Source: Hymenolepis diminuta (Eukaryota; Platyhelminthes; Cestoda; Cyclophyllidea; Hymenolepididae). From it: 64,000 nucleotides of DNA. This document shows, in pieces, positions 41,001 to 52,600 of this stretch (the first letter of the stretch is position 1; each line of letters begins with the position of its first letter). The notes beneath the pieces are model-generated. The model was given only the letters and a program-made list of their open reading frames with translations. It was not told the origin of the DNA and did no database searches. Where the stretch lies: NCBI GenBank assembly GCA_900708905.1, contig CAADRB010000020.1:394803-458802 (forward strand), read 5' to 3'. The position numbers and the translations under genes are program-made.

Positions 41001-41817
41001 CAAAGCTTTTGTTCCGTTGAGTATTAGGGATGCCTCATGTAATTGTTTATATAAATAAGTTTATAAAATAAGAATAAAGAAGAAGAATAAATATAGTTTC
41101 ACAAATAAGTCAATCAAATAAGCTAATTTATTGCCCCATACAAAAATGCCAATAACAAACTATAAATTAACTGAAATGTTTAATGCAAGAAAACATATAT
41201 AAAGGAGAATTATGTCGTGAAAGTACAGATCCAGCTCAATTAAATAGGGGCAGGAAAATTACCAGATAACTTTAATAATGATGTGGACGTCGTTAAATAT
41301 AATCATAATAAACTAATAGTAAAGAAACCAAAAATGCGACCTACCGATAACTGGTAATCCATAAAGTGCAGCAACATAAGAAATGGAAAGCGGTGGAGTC
41401 GATGGAGAATTTGGAGGATTCGAGACAACAACAGCAAAAAAACGAGCGTTTCCCGCCGAAATCATTGAACATAATTGCTTAGTCGCTGTCAGAGCATTTG
41501 AAGCGAGAATCTAATGTCAAGTAAAATCGAGATTACAAAACAAAAATGAAAACTTTGATATCCATATATATTGTAAATGTATAAATTAACAGCATACACA
41601 TCAAATGAAGATCACTAACCTCAGTAAGCGCTGTAAATGAAATCTGTTTCTCATTAACATGAGCACGAATATCACATATGGATAAGTTAAAATGCTTCAT
41701 GAACTTGGTGCCACTTAGTAGTGCTCCAATGGTGAAGTTCACACTGCTACTGATATCTCCAGATGTAGAAAATGTTAAGAGTACTAAGTATAAAACCACG
41801 AATAAAACTCTCAGCAT
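28880..41817 (-). CDS. GRIN1: NMDA-type glutamate receptor subunit 1, N-terminal half (eight exons)
   Basis: GluN1 is the obligatory, glycine-binding subunit of NMDA receptors, glutamate-gated cation channels of neurons. Eight exons (41620-41817, 41345-41510, 35282-35496, 33400-33631, 33103-33310, 32890-33064, 29837-30022, 28880-29009) splice in compatible phases to about 503 residues. They give a signal peptide, then the amino-terminal (clamshell) domain with the GluN1 landmarks YGLPVIGVSTRQAAF, ASFLRTVPPY, TRVILLF, KEWAWIVSE and GETGHVEFDSHGDR. Next come IYWPGNY in the linker and THLK|VVTIQSTPFV, the start of the ligand-binding domain. Not found are the second S1 lobe, the pore segments with SYTANLAAF, S2 and the cytoplasmic tail. 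These exons may lie further left, beyond the window, or be missing. The sequence is strongly diverged from vertebrate GluN1 but not obviously broken. Confidence 0.88.
29837..30022 (-). CDS. GRIN1: GRIN1 exon 7, linker to ligand-binding domain
   Basis: 62 codons between the acceptor cccttttag and the donor CTGAAG|gtagaa, phase 0 at both ends. It begins AKRGSKKPRFSIEIDRIYWP, giving the IIWPG-type motif. A basic, Pro-rich segment (RPRPPPSSKKK) follows, then THLK, which in GluN1 leads into the ligand-binding domain. A later acceptor at about 29979 would break the phase, so the upstream one was chosen. Confidence 0.8.
30023..32889 (-). other. GRIN1 intron 6
   Basis: A 2.9-kb AT-rich intron. Overlapping minus-strand open frames at 31243-31534 are hydrophobic, but neither continues the receptor reading frame nor matches its motifs. 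I see no exon here. Confidence 0.5.
32890..33064 (-). CDS. GRIN1: GRIN1 exon 6
   Basis: Acceptor ttgaatctag, donor GTCCAG|gtcagt. It reads AMTEVIFEDGETGHVEFD, SHGDRVGALYDIVNVQ and TVGKYVQ. GxTGxVEFxxxGDR is the best-conserved motif of the GluN1 amino-terminal domain. Confidence 0.93.
33065..33102 (-). other. 38-nt microintron in GRIN1
   Basis: Exons 5 and 6 are separated by only 38 bases, starting gtaagt and ending aatctag. Reading through would meet TAA at once, while splicing keeps the GluN1 frame across a split Gln codon. The frame requires this intron to be real or the gene to be broken here. Confidence 0.8.
33103..33310 (-). CDS. GRIN1: GRIN1 exon 5
   Basis: Acceptor gattatttcag, donor CA|gtaagt, ending in phase 2. 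It reads ALSVRLAQSDELRHVEDAAR, then VVTEGIIKF and LESPRNLSQSWLYYN. It corresponds to the helix and loop before the GxVEF strand. Confidence 0.88.
33400..33631 (-). CDS. GRIN1: GRIN1 exon 4
   Basis: Acceptor tttctttctag, donor TTAG|gtaagt, ending in phase 1. It reads ITQTIGVNTDEEDV, TRVILLFVTRRYAEHVF and GIIGKEWAWIVSEQC. This matches the GluN1 stretch around the RVIIL strand and the WLVGE-type strand. Confidence 0.92.
34762..34861 (-). mobile_element. LTR-related fragment with inverted ends
   Basis: The minus strand starts TGTTAGAAA and carries a tgatcgaatatttctcat block like the head of the LTRs at 10593, 10977 and 12354 (ctaatcgaatattttcat). It then has gtgcactggattatcgatta, which matches the following part of the 12354 LTR (gcactggattatcaatta). 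The 100-bp segment ends TTTCTAACA, a perfect 9-base inverted copy of its start. It may be a solo-LTR remnant with an internal insertion, or a related short element. Confidence 0.55.
34930..35211 (-). other. Open reading frame of 93 codons, unknown
   Basis: ATG at 35211 to TAA at 34930 in an intron of GRIN1. It starts MAAYFKLSEYYEKTNLG, contains YDALSGFLWVNLRP and ends FDLTEDSQ. The composition is more protein-like than neighbouring frames, and it ends about 70 bases before an LTR-related fragment on the same strand, so it could be the end of a mobile-element protein. I do not recognise the family. Confidence 0.3.
35282..35496 (-). CDS. GRIN1: GRIN1 exon 3
   Basis: Acceptor tttatttcaag, donor TTTAAG|gtgtgt. 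It reads VSTRQAAFSNKYAHASF, LRTVPPYVEEAKIW and EWHEMIIIHSDNN. SFLRTVPPY is a diagnostic GluN1 motif. Its first two bases complete the Gly codon begun in exon 2. Confidence 0.93.
37070..37200. repeat. Dispersed repeat B copy
   Basis: Carries taccttaactttattttcgc, a pyrimidine-rich stretch with tgtccctttcacccctta, then ttagactattttacagtt and cacgattgaaaa. The same order occurs at 39080-39220 and, more diverged, at 13440-13590. Confidence 0.5.
38253..38278 (-). promoter_or_regulatory. CCAAT box beside a perfect CRE palindrome
   Basis: TGACGTCA (38271-38278) is the full cyclic-AMP response element that binds CREB/ATF proteins in animals. On the coding strand it is followed 13 bases later by CCAAT (38257-38253). 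It sits within GRIN1 intron 2 in a GC-richer island, so an alternative promoter or enhancer is possible. No transcript evidence is available. Confidence 0.35.
39080..39220. repeat. Dispersed repeat B copy
   Basis: Carries taccttaactttattttgat, tggacccctcccgttta, gaactatgttacagtt and cacgattacaaa, collinear with 37070-37200. No coding frame. Confidence 0.5.
39727..40012. repeat. Dispersed repeat A, copy 1
   Basis: Shares tacaacgttaccaaggctg, gcgacgtgcgtgcag, aactaatcag, cctagcat and the tail atagaggactctgttagag with 58608-58850, in the same order and orientation. Spacing differs slightly between the copies. It lies in GRIN1 intron 2. Confidence 0.55.
41345..41510 (-). CDS. GRIN1: GRIN1 exon 2
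   Basis: Acceptor ttgacattag, donor ATCG|gtaggt, ending in phase 1. It reads ILASNALTATKQLC, FFAVVVSNPPNSPS and ISYVAALYGLPVIG. This is the conserved run of the GluN1 amino-terminal domain ending in the PVLG-type motif. Confidence 0.88.
41620..41817 (-). CDS. GRIN1: GRIN1 exon 1, signal peptide
   Basis: The first ATG is at 41817. The exon opens MLRVLFVVLYLVLLTFSTSG, a classic signal peptide, followed by VNFTIGALLSG, which corresponds to the first beta strand of the amino-terminal domain. The donor is ACTGAG|gttagt, phase 0. The reading frame runs further upstream but without a Met, so this start is the natural one. Confidence 0.85.
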
Positions 41818-42569
41818 TGGAAAGTTAGAGGCGGATGGCGAAACAACTTGCAAGATCCTGAAGCGTAGGTAACCAGCCAATCAACTACAAGGTTTTAAAC
41901 ATGAGTGTAATTAGGAGTATTCTATCACTTTAGGTTAGATTCGAACAGTTATTCCACGATAATTTCTTCAAATTTATTCAATTATTTTGTGAATTTAACC
42001 AAAAATCGACAACTTCTTCAGGCTTAAAAATCCGCCCAATTAGTCACCAAATGATTTCAAATTCAGGCAAATTTATTACCTTGAAAATGATAAAATTTTA
42101 TCCATTATAACAAAGTTATATTGATTATGTAACTGTATTAATTCATAAATACAAAACGTTATTTATTAATTTTTAACAACTAATTTATTGTCATTTTATT
42201 ATAGCCTATTGAAAAATGACAATATTTTTTATTTTTTCATCTTTGAAAATCAGCTGAAATCGTGCTACAGTAAAGTCCAAAAAGAACTATTTGTAAAGAA
42301 ATAAAATTATATTGAGAATAATATTAGGGTGACAAAAGACTGATTGATTTCGCTGGCACATTTCATACTTAATTGGTAATTTACGTTCCGAAATTCAAAT
42401 CTCATCGTCCTCCCTTGGACTATAGAACAAATACCTTATTGCGGATACTACACAAACAAATTCATGACTAAGACTTAGTTATCCTCTTAGAAGTCCAACT
42501 AGCCGCAGACAAATAAAGCAAGCCTCCTCTGAATTCTCTAGTGTAAATTATCCCCAAAATTAGTTGGGC

Positions 42570-42800
42570 TGCGTCAACTAATCGTGCTGAGAGAGTTTAC
42601 TATAAATGCTTAGTAATAGTGAATACAATCAACGCAACGCTGCACTATCTTTGATCGCTGATTGGCTGGGAGGCTTCTGCGCGCATCCTATTCTTACTCA
42701 GTTCGCGATTGGTGTTCCTCACCTTTCAGAATGTTCTAACACGCGAGGTCCTTTTAATCAGCCACAATAGTGCTGTACACTCCACAACTTTTTCACGAGG
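42570..42800 (-). promoter_or_regulatory. Candidate GRIN1 promoter region
   Basis: This segment lies 0.75-1 kb upstream of the GRIN1 start codon. It is GC- and CpG-richer than its flanks (cgcgc, cgcgatt, acgcgagg) and carries two CCAAT boxes on the coding strand (complement of ATTGG at 42661-42665 and 42708-42712). The transcription start cannot be fixed from sequence alone. Confidence 0.35.
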
Positions 42801-43300
42801 TCTAGTGCCTGTTGACTGAGAGATTAATTAGAATAGTTGATCCCACCACTATAATTTCTTTTTCATTAAAATTTCTTCAAATCAGGATGATCTCATTATG
42901 ATCTTAAGTAGCGTACATTAACTTAACATCGAATACCATGGACTCAAAACCTAATCATGAATTTTCTATTCCCTTTTGTTAAATTGGTTTAGTTTGTAAT
43001 TTAAGTCTAGGTTTCATCACCTCAGTCCACCCACTGGAAGGTAGAAAGTTTAATTTCTTTAACTTTCATTCAAACAGTTAAATATCAAGTATATGATTAT
43101 AAATAACCACATATTTGATGAAAAGCATCACTAATAATAATATTCATTTGGTATTTAGCATGATTCTTCTGTCTGATTCATGAAAATATGATTTTATCTA
43201 AAAGTAACCATTATTTTACCTAATGCCTAGAGCTCTTAATTGCAGTAAACTTTTCTCCTCGAACAACTGTGTCACTCTCGTAAGCAGAACCGTGAAGAAA

Positions 43301-43306
43301 TTTATT
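43301..43306 (-). terminator. Candidate polyadenylation signal AATAAA of the PPP1R12-like gene
   Basis: Plus-strand tttatt reads AATAAA on the coding strand, about 215 bases beyond the stop codon. In AT-rich DNA such hexamers are common, so this is only the nearest good candidate. Confidence 0.35.
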
Positions 43307-43521
43307 GACGAAGAAGGCAGAAAAAGTGCGCTTTTAAGCAAATGACAGAATATGTTCTTTTAGAGTAATTTGCTTATATACAGACATAGAGTGACAAGCT
43401 AAGTGTGAGGGTGTGCATGGGGACTGGTATGTGTAGTGAAGGTGGGTGGAGATAAGGAAAAGAAAGGAGCCGTATACAAAATATATTGACATCATCCGTT
43501 TCACCATGTTTGACTTCAAGG

Positions 43522-43605
43522 TCACATGAGGCGAGTAATCACTCCAGTTAGAGCACGATGCTCTGCTTTCAACTTTTCGGATGTGGTTCTTAGCTCCTCC
43601 AGCAT
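43522..43605 (-). CDS. PPP1R12: PPP1R12-like exon 4, C-terminal end
   Basis: 27 codons and TGA follow the acceptor ttctatgtag. It reads MLEELRTTSEKLKAEHRAL then TGVITRLM. It continues the coiled coil and matches the ALIRVISKL-type end of MYPT proteins. Confidence 0.88.
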   Translation of the reverse strand: MLEELRTTSEKLKAEHRALTGVITRLM

Positions 43606-46600
43606 CTACATAGAATAGAATATCGTATTATTGATAAAGTCCGATAGCTTATTTAATTTAAGCAATTTTTTACTCCTTACCCTCTGATCGGAATCAAAGG
43701 AGTTGATCCGCTGCGTACTGTGCTGTTGCTGCGATGGCAGCCGACGAGATTCATCTACTTTGGCGCGTAATTCACGGAGTTCAGCTTGTGCTTTCTCGAT
43801 TTGAGTCTTTAAGTCTTGATTATCCGCTTTTTCTGATTCATAGAGGCGCTTGTAATCTAAATTTGGTTCCTAAAATTATACTTAAATGGTAAATGATTTT
43901 TACTTTCGTTAATTTTCATCTTAGACGAGAGTTAAGTGCATATGAATGTATATGAGTAAATGGGTTAAAAGTGCACATGGTTAGGAACAGTGACTTTTTG
44001 TTAGGGGGCGGTCTTACCACTGCCCCATGAGCGAATCGGAAATGAGGAAAATATAGGGGCTCATATAGACGACGGCTACGATTTTGGGATTGCGATCGTC
44101 TTGGTACTGAGTCGTACGGCGACAGAGTCTATTTATTATTAAAGCAAATGTAATTTTAGTCGATACTTATGTTAATTGCGCTCGTTTGCATCACCCACCC
44201 CAGATAGCACATACAATCGTATAACAGATTATAATTATCATGTTTTCATCAGAGATTACTGTATGTTAAGCCAAATAGAGATTACCGACGCAATTTTAAA
44301 GAGTATTCCCTTAACTAATCAGTTTTAATTGTGTAACACAGTCAACACTCCGAGCCCCATCAATTCCTTATTAATCCATTTACCATAGGTGTTTTTCTAC
44401 ATTTGTGCGATTACCTTTTAGAATCCCCCTGTTCTGTTATTTCTCAGCTAACTGACCAATTGGGAATTCATTTTGCAGGGATCAACTTTGCGATCCGAAA
44501 AAATGTTTGATGCGCGGATGTCGAGTTTATGGGTTGCGAAGATTACGCGTGTAATGAATTTTGTTGATGTGGTCCTATTTTGTCAGATTCTTCATGTAGT
44601 TGCAAATTAAGTTAAGAGTTTGCACAATAAAAACAGCTTAGTGTCACGAGAAAGAATATGCATATACATAAATACTGCACGGGTAAAGGTCGATTGATTA
44701 ATATTAGCGTAATAGTTTATTTGTAATATTAAACATCTCATTGATTTTCTCGGTTGTTGTGCTGATTTTTCACGATTTTCCACTTACTAAACGTTATTAC
44801 ATTCCACTTTGATTTAAAATCTCACCCTCCTCGTTGAAATTTATGACATAACATTACTTTTAACATTCAGCTTTAGCAGGCCTAAATTTCATAATCTGAA
44901 TAAATTTAAATCATTTTCTATGACGGCTGTTTTTATCAAAGAATGGAACTAGATTTCGACAATTTTGACAAATTCGATTTAAAAGTTAGTTAAAGGCTTA
45001 AATGCTGCATTCAGTTGATAAATATTACAAGCAGTTCACCTTTGAGCTTCCTACCTTCGGATGGTGCTAGCTCGGTCTTTCCCTATTCCCTTTTAGTTTT
45101 AAAATTTAATTCCTATAAGAAACCTCCTGTGATACCTAAAATTAGATTAATCATATGTGGGTTCGTCTTCCCACTTAAAGGTTATGTACAATAGTACTTT
45201 TCGGAACCAAATGTACACATCTAGGTCACGGGATTAGCCACCTGGTTAAGGTATTTTTGCCCACGCACGCCAATACCTAAGAATGATCACTTAATTGATT
45301 TTCTATCGGCGCAATTTTGGACATAGTTACTTGTTTTTAAAACAAGTCTGCATAGTACTGAATTACTACTTAAATAAAATATTCAGCTACAATCATACAA
45401 GTCATTGAATAATTGGTTTAAGCATAATTTATCACGCCTTACAATTTGATTTACCATCAGATTAGGTTGTTATTGAGAAAAGAATCTACTTTTAATTTAT
45501 GTTTATTAATATTCACGAACAACACTAAATTACGCACGATTTGGTGATGAGTAAGGTTTTATCGTCAATAGCAGGCACATTTATCAATAAAAGAACAACA
45601 GTGGTTACTAATCAGTCTGCATGCCAACTCAAAGATCACGAGAAAGAAATCCGTAGTGACTGAAATAACCAACTGGATTGGTCATCAGAGAGATTGTATG
45701 AGGTCTTTCTAAAATTCAAGGTGACTGTTGAGAAATAATTATCTTTACTGGATAATACTTGGCTTCTTGTTTATCCGTCAATTAAAGTTTCTATTAAAAG
45801 TACGAACTTGACAACAAGTCACTTAACGATCAAAGTCAAATTTATCGGATAGAGTGAATCATGAAATTTGAAATAATCACTCCAGAAAATCAAGTCCCTA
45901 AAATCTTCCTGACTTCAAAAATACATTGGACTTCAGCTTCTTACCCATCACATTCAGTACAGTCTTTCCTCTTTCGGTTTTCCCTGTCCTATCTTAAATG
46001 TTGGGGGAAGAGTATGTCCCAAATATCTCCCCTTTGTTTAGACAATTATTATGAAATGTCTGTTAATGTATGGCCTGCAAATCCCAAGAAGATGCGGCTG
46101 ATTTTTATACTTACTAAAATAGATGTATTCACTCTCTCTTCCAACTTCTATTTTTGAGTTTAGTCAGATGGTAATTTAGATACTCTTGGACACATCCTGC
46201 CTGTTAGTAGGTTAATACTATGGGTATCCTTGCTTTTAATAAGAACCACTGATCATATGCCATAACAACCTAAGCTCTGAAGTCTAGTAAGCTGAAAATT
46301 TTACCCATTTCCAGCTTTTCAAAAAAGAAGATTCGTCTTTATATGCTCTTTCATTATCACGCATTTTAATAGTCAATTCTAATTTATTCTATACAAAAGA
46401 AAATATCCATCTTTAACTACACGTAATTACCAGGTTAGATTATGAGCCTACCCAATGTTTGCATATATACAACTTTATCGCTCTCATTACTAGCTTCCAT
46501 TCTAAATTGCATGATGTAAATTTTACTAGCTAGCGAATCTGTAGTTAGTATTTTAAATGATTTTTTTTTCACCAAAATCCTAGACTTAACCAGTCCTGAT

Positions 46601-49600
46601 TTCATTGTATTGCGTAAGGTACAACGATTAGTAATGAAAGAAGTACTTTTTTCAGGAGTTTAAGTAAATGAAGTGATGATGGTAGGGCCTCCGCCGTGTA
46701 AAAAAAATTAAATCTTCGCTTATAAAGTAGATGTCATTCACGCTGTCCCACCTTAACAAATTTTTTCTTCGCTTAACACGTGTTGTAGAAAGGGGAGCTA
46801 CGGAGGCAATTATTTAATTTAGACAGACTGAAAGCAGAGTGTTGTCCTTTTCAAAATACGGAAACATGGGAAATTTTAAAATTCTTAATTGATTTAAATG
46901 TGCTTAGAGTTCACATGAAAAATGAAATGATAAATAAAGGAAAAGCACTGATTTTATAACTAGAATTTTCTGTTTTTCCACGTAAATAACTATAATTTTG
47001 ATTTAATTGACTTTACCAAGAACACTAATGTCTAGCTGGATGGTTCATTTATCACTTAATATTATTCGATTTCATGAAGAGCGAATGCCACTACGTTTGA
47101 AATATCTTTGATAGTTCCAACAACTTGCTCATGGTTGCAAAAGCATACAAATGAATCAGAGTGGCATGGCCAACCATTTAATTAACTCAACTAGTCGGCA
47201 AATTCGGAATATTGCGGACATGAACTGACACAAAAATCCATGGGTAAAATCATGACAGCTTTGGAACATTCGGATATTACAAAGTGAATTATCCCCCTCA
47301 TGAGAAAGTTTACAACTCAATGCTTCCAGAATTAAAAAAAGTAAGACTCTTTGCGCTTTAACTTCATTATCTACTCCTATTCGAATCTCCCACTTTATAC
47401 CTTACTGAAATACTCGCCTATTTCGCCTGCTCAGAGGCTACCAATGATTAACACCTGTGAGAACTTGTACATTGCTATGATAATAATAGCATAGTTTGTT
47501 TAAAAACTACTCTGCAAACTTCTATAATTCATACGGAGTTTTAACAAAAAATCAGTTTAGTTTTAAAATTCTTGGTTTTATATTCGAAAATAGTAAAAGA
47601 AATGTCAAAAATTAAAATAACAAACTTCATTATTTACTCAGTTGCGAAATATTCAATTTTACTAGAGATTCGATATAATTAATATTTCGCAAAATATTCC
47701 AGATTTTCTTCACGAAAACTTATATCAAATCAAAACACATTTTTAATCTACCACAATTTGTTATGAAGGTAGGTAATCGTCAAATTAACTTTTTTATCAT
47801 TCGTTGCAATAATATTTTGGAAGAAAAAGCAAGAATACGCATTTTTACCTACATCGGAATGATATCTAGTGCGCTAAATATGAACAAAAATTGCTCTGTA
47901 ACATTCAGCATATTAAGCGAAAAGTGCTTTGCTTAGTTTTTCTTGGTATGCAAAATGGCAAATGAGGCAGAGGTGGAAGTTTGACTGAAAGGTAAGAAAA
48001 TCAATATTAAATCGTCGGGCTTCAACAGCAAGTTAGTAGCACGATTTAGATGGTTAAGCATACGATAGGTGCTTTTTAAATACTATTCAAATAATTATAC
48101 CTCTGTTTATTTTTTATTAAAAAACAGTAAAAGTCATTAATAAAAACGTATGGGCAATGATAAATCAAGAATCTCTTAAGCAAAATTTAAGCGGACAATA
48201 ATTGGTTCAATTATCATCAGCCATTGATACTAGTAAGGGGTGAAATACTCCATTACATCAGTTAAAATCTTTAACATTAAAGAAATTCAAGTTTGTTCCC
48301 ATCATCTTTCTGCCTCACCTCCCGTCAAATAATATATTCCGTTGTAAACACCTTTACGAAATATAATCCCTCTCCCCCATCCGCTAAATAGATGCAGCAA
48401 ATCTGAGTCTAATATTCCTGTTTTGGCCCTTCAACCACCTCGAACTCTCCATTCCTAACTTAATCTTGTGGTTATCCCAGTTAGTGATAGCATTCTTCAC
48501 ATTGCCTCAAGATGTCATAAAAATATATTTGTGGTGATAATATCCGGAATCTGCAGTCTCATACCCAATGATCTATACTCTCCATTTCTAAATGTCCTTG
48601 AAACATCCCCCATATGCCCCATTAACCCCAATCATCTCGTATATAGAGATATTTGTCTAAGGACGTACAACGACTCATTTTTCAGAAAAAAGGTTTCTAC
48701 TTCGTTCTTAAGTCGTAATCGCTTATCATTAATCATCTTCCCGCACAAAATTTGAAGTTTATCAAGTATATATGTGTTTTCATATTATATCTCAAAAACT
48801 TCTCCTGCCCCATTGTGTAAGTGTTAATTAAAAAGAAGCTTACTCTCTCTTTTATTTCTCTTCTCCTATTAGATCTTAATTCTTTTTAAAAAAAGTAGAC
48901 TGATGACAGTTTTAATACTTCGTTTACTTACTGCTGCACGAGCATATGAGGAAGGTGGTGGACTAACAAGAGCCACTGTGGTAGCCGATGGGGTGACAGT
49001 AGAGGACGAGAGGACGGTTGAAGCTGAGGAGGAAGAAGTGTAACTCGGTGAAGGTCGAGAGTAGTAGCCACTGCTACCTGTTGTACTGTTGTTGTTTAGA
49101 TTCACTGGCGTACCCGAGGAGGTTGTGAAACGCGACCGGTTCACTGCAGGTGATTCTATACTCTAAGAGGAGATAACGAATGTTAGGTGGGTTTGATGAA
49201 ATTGGACTCATTTTTGATTGTTCAGTCAAAACATGCACGCTTGAATTAATTGATCGCAGAAATAAGATAGAAAATAGGTAACATAATGTCTTCTCTCAAA
49301 TTATTTTCTTATATATAATGTTCATTGTGATTCAGAGTGGTCCTTTTAGTGGCGTCAAAAGATACTTATAACTCGTAAATAAGATAAGTAAAATTAAATT
49401 ATTAAAATATTTAAATCCCATTTATATAGCCAATATTTTGGTCTTTGAATTTACTCTACGAATAAAGACATACAGCAGTTATTAGTTATTTGCTGAATCA
49501 GATAATAAATGTTGTGTAATCTGTACAGGTACAATTAACATAAAATCATTATTTTTTGTCATTATTTGCAAAGAAATTTAGCCAGGAAACTTCAAGATTC

Positions 49601-52600
49601 ACCATGTTTGTGCATCCTATGTTATTTCTAATAATCTTTCCGACAACTCTGTACTTTTCCCAAAAAACATTGATTCTTTCTATTGGATGATTTAAAACAA
49701 TTGAAAGAAGAAAAGTAGGATACATCATTGGATCCCGAAACAATAAATGGCTTATACCTGAAAATCTTCACTTTGAATTGCAGAATTTTTCCCGATCATT
49801 GGCGTTTGATTATCGGAAGTCCATTCATGCCTTCATTTGTTTAAAGTCTGTAGATTACATTTTCAAATTCTGATTTGCTAAACGGCCTGAATTTCTTGTG
49901 TCATTCACACCGTTAAAGTGACATTTATCTTCACTCTCATACTCACGGTGTTTCTTGTATATCATTTTACAACATTGTCCCAATTTTGCATCAAATGCGA
50001 GACAATACTCAGATTTCAGATTAATTTAGCAAAATGTCTGTACTACGCTGCAAAAATTACTCATTATGAGTAGGACGAACAGTCAAATACTAGATTTTCA
50101 GATCATCTTAACATTTTCTTGCAACGTGATTCTCTGTATGATGCACAGTATCGAAATTAGATTTAAATTAAAGTTGATTTAGAAATGACTTGATGTTTTC
50201 TGTTCCGTTTCCTTATGTTACTATTTTTCAAGTGATGACAGAAGTTAAACTGTTGTTAGTCTCTTAGTCATCTCGTAATTCAGCGCAAATATTTAGCCTT
50301 AAATTCTAAACATAAATTTTTAATCCCTGATACCTGAATGTGAAGGAAATTCAAATTTAAGAATCCAAAACTTCAGAGTACCGAGTATAGAATTTACTCT
50401 CTAAAAGGAAGTTAGCTTTCATGAGGGATAAATTTAATGTCATTTTTTGTCATTTCATTTATTCTAAGTTTGCAGTGATTATATTCAAAACTACCACAAA
50501 ACTAAATCAACTGATCTACAGCCTCGAATATCGTGGGCATGGTCACACCCATGACCCTAGGAGTCGATTTATGAAGATTTAACATTAAGATAAGAAACTA
50601 TTCTCCCTGCGAGAACATGATTAATCAAATGTTTCTAGAATTCAAATAAAGATGACTCTTGTCCTGACTTCATTTCCTACTTTTTGTGCTCACTATCCCC
50701 GATTTATAACTTACTCAGAAGCCTTCTCATGACTGCAACTTGTACATATTTTTGCAGTGCCACAGGCAATAGTTATAATATGGTTATTAAAATTTGAAAT
50801 ATCATAAAAGGGAATTTGATATGTGAAAACTTTTCGAAAATTTATTTAAGTTAAACCCGAATAAGGAAGCTTTTAAAATGTGTAGGAAAAAGGTAACTCT
50901 AGTTACATATACATATATATATATATACCAAAGTAGACATTTTTTCGTAAAAAGTTACCAGACGAAATGGCAAAGATTTGAGTTTGTTCCATTTTTCGAC
51001 AATTCCCATAATTTTTGAAGACAAATGTTAGTAACACTAAAATTCGTGCACAAAAACGAATGAAAACAAATTATTCCTATGTATCTTTTAAAGTTGAAAA
51101 TGATCCTTTTAGTACACATTTTTGACAGGCAAAATCCTGCAGGCAGACAGGATTAGCAGACAGATGACTAAATTTTGCTTTTGGTAATGGGTCTTCATAA
51201 CAAAACTTGTTTGTGCATGTATAATCTTCACACATCATACGTTTATCTGACCCAGTAACCTTTTAAGGAGGCGATAAAATACTTCAAGTATTATCTACCT
51301 CAAAAAACACTAGATCTTGGTAATTACTTAATTAATGGCAAATGTTAGTGTTTAAGGAAAGCGTTTCAAGCTCTATTTTGGATTCAATTCGTTTCAACCA
51401 ATAAGGGAGTACCAATTAATAGAATAATGAAAAGCAATAAGCAAATATTGGAAATTAATCAACGCTTTTTGAGATTTCACATGTATCAGTCAGTATTGAA
51501 ATCTTCAAGGGGGTATGTAAATGAATTTCCTCACGTGCGTAAAGGATCAGCAGCAAAGGCAAGCACTGCAACATGTATCGATTTTATTGATCCTTTGATG
51601 TGGGCAATACTAATGCTGAAACAATTAACAATTCAATCAATAAAAACTAGCCAGACGTACACTTGCGTGATAGATGTTCTGAAAATTAAGATATTACCAG
51701 GAATGAGAGGAAAATAATACCTAATTTCTATCGATTGTCCTCTTTAGAAGCAGTTTTGTTTTCGTGAACGCCATTGACAGTTGCGCGAATCTTTAAAATG
51801 TCATTTTTATTTACTCAAATAAGTCATATAAGCAACAAAATCATTATTCGTTCAGTTCAACACACATTTATCGCAACAATTAATAGACAGATAAACTTAA
51901 ATTTATAAAAAGAGGACTAAGAAAACGTTTCATATAAGAATTTGTGATTGTGGGACGAACTGTTAGATTTAATTTCTTTAATTTACATTCTTTTCACACT
52001 TTGGAGGGAAAAATGTGAAAAATTAGGGATTCTACTGCTCATTGACATTCTATTTTTGAGTGAAAAACTAATAATTTTGATTTCGTTTATGAGTTTAGTG
52101 AAAATATTAGAGTGAAACAATAAAAATTCCTCATTTTCATTATAAATTTCATTAACATATAAACAATTTAAAATCTGATAAAGCAAGAGTTATATTTATT
52201 AATGAAAACAAACAAAAGAGAGAAAATATCCTTTAACTGTATCATCAGATTCAAAATATTTTGAGTCAAACTCACTTTCCATTAAATCTAAATTGTTGAT
52301 GATCAAATTATATTACTTTCAAGAAAATTCAGAGGTTTAGAAGGCCTTTGATTCAGGATATTTTCTAACAATATCGAAGTTAAATTAATTATTTCCAGTA
52401 CAGGAATGATCAGTTAGGCATGAATTTGTAACTTTGGGTATATCTGCTAAGGAAAACCAAAATTGTTAAAATTAGGTTTTTTAAATCCTATCCAATACAA
52501 CAAGCGCGGAAAGAAGAAATTGGCAATGAAATCACTCTCTCGGTCGTTACACCGTCGGATGTGTGCTTTCTTATACTTATTCAAAATTTAATGTCGCTCT

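Larger units (their letters stand above)
35497..41344 (-). other. GRIN1 intron 2
   Basis: A 5.8-kb intron. It contains a GC-richer island with a perfect CRE palindrome (38271-38278), dispersed repeat B copies (about 37070-37200 and 39080-39220) and dispersed repeat A copy 1 (39727-40012). No extra exon was recognised. Confidence 0.55.

Noticed and set aside
45861..46157. 98-codon plus-strand frame
   Set aside because: Random-looking, Phe/Ser/Ile-rich, with no motif. It lies in an intron of the opposite-strand gene.
48468..48755. 95-codon plus-strand frame near the Ser-rich exon
   Set aside because: No family motif or splice context. The pyrimidine-rich surroundings favour chance open frames.
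51427..51717. 96-codon plus-strand frame in PPP1R12-like intron 1
   Set aside because: Composition is typical of chance frames, with no recognisable domain and no splice evidence.
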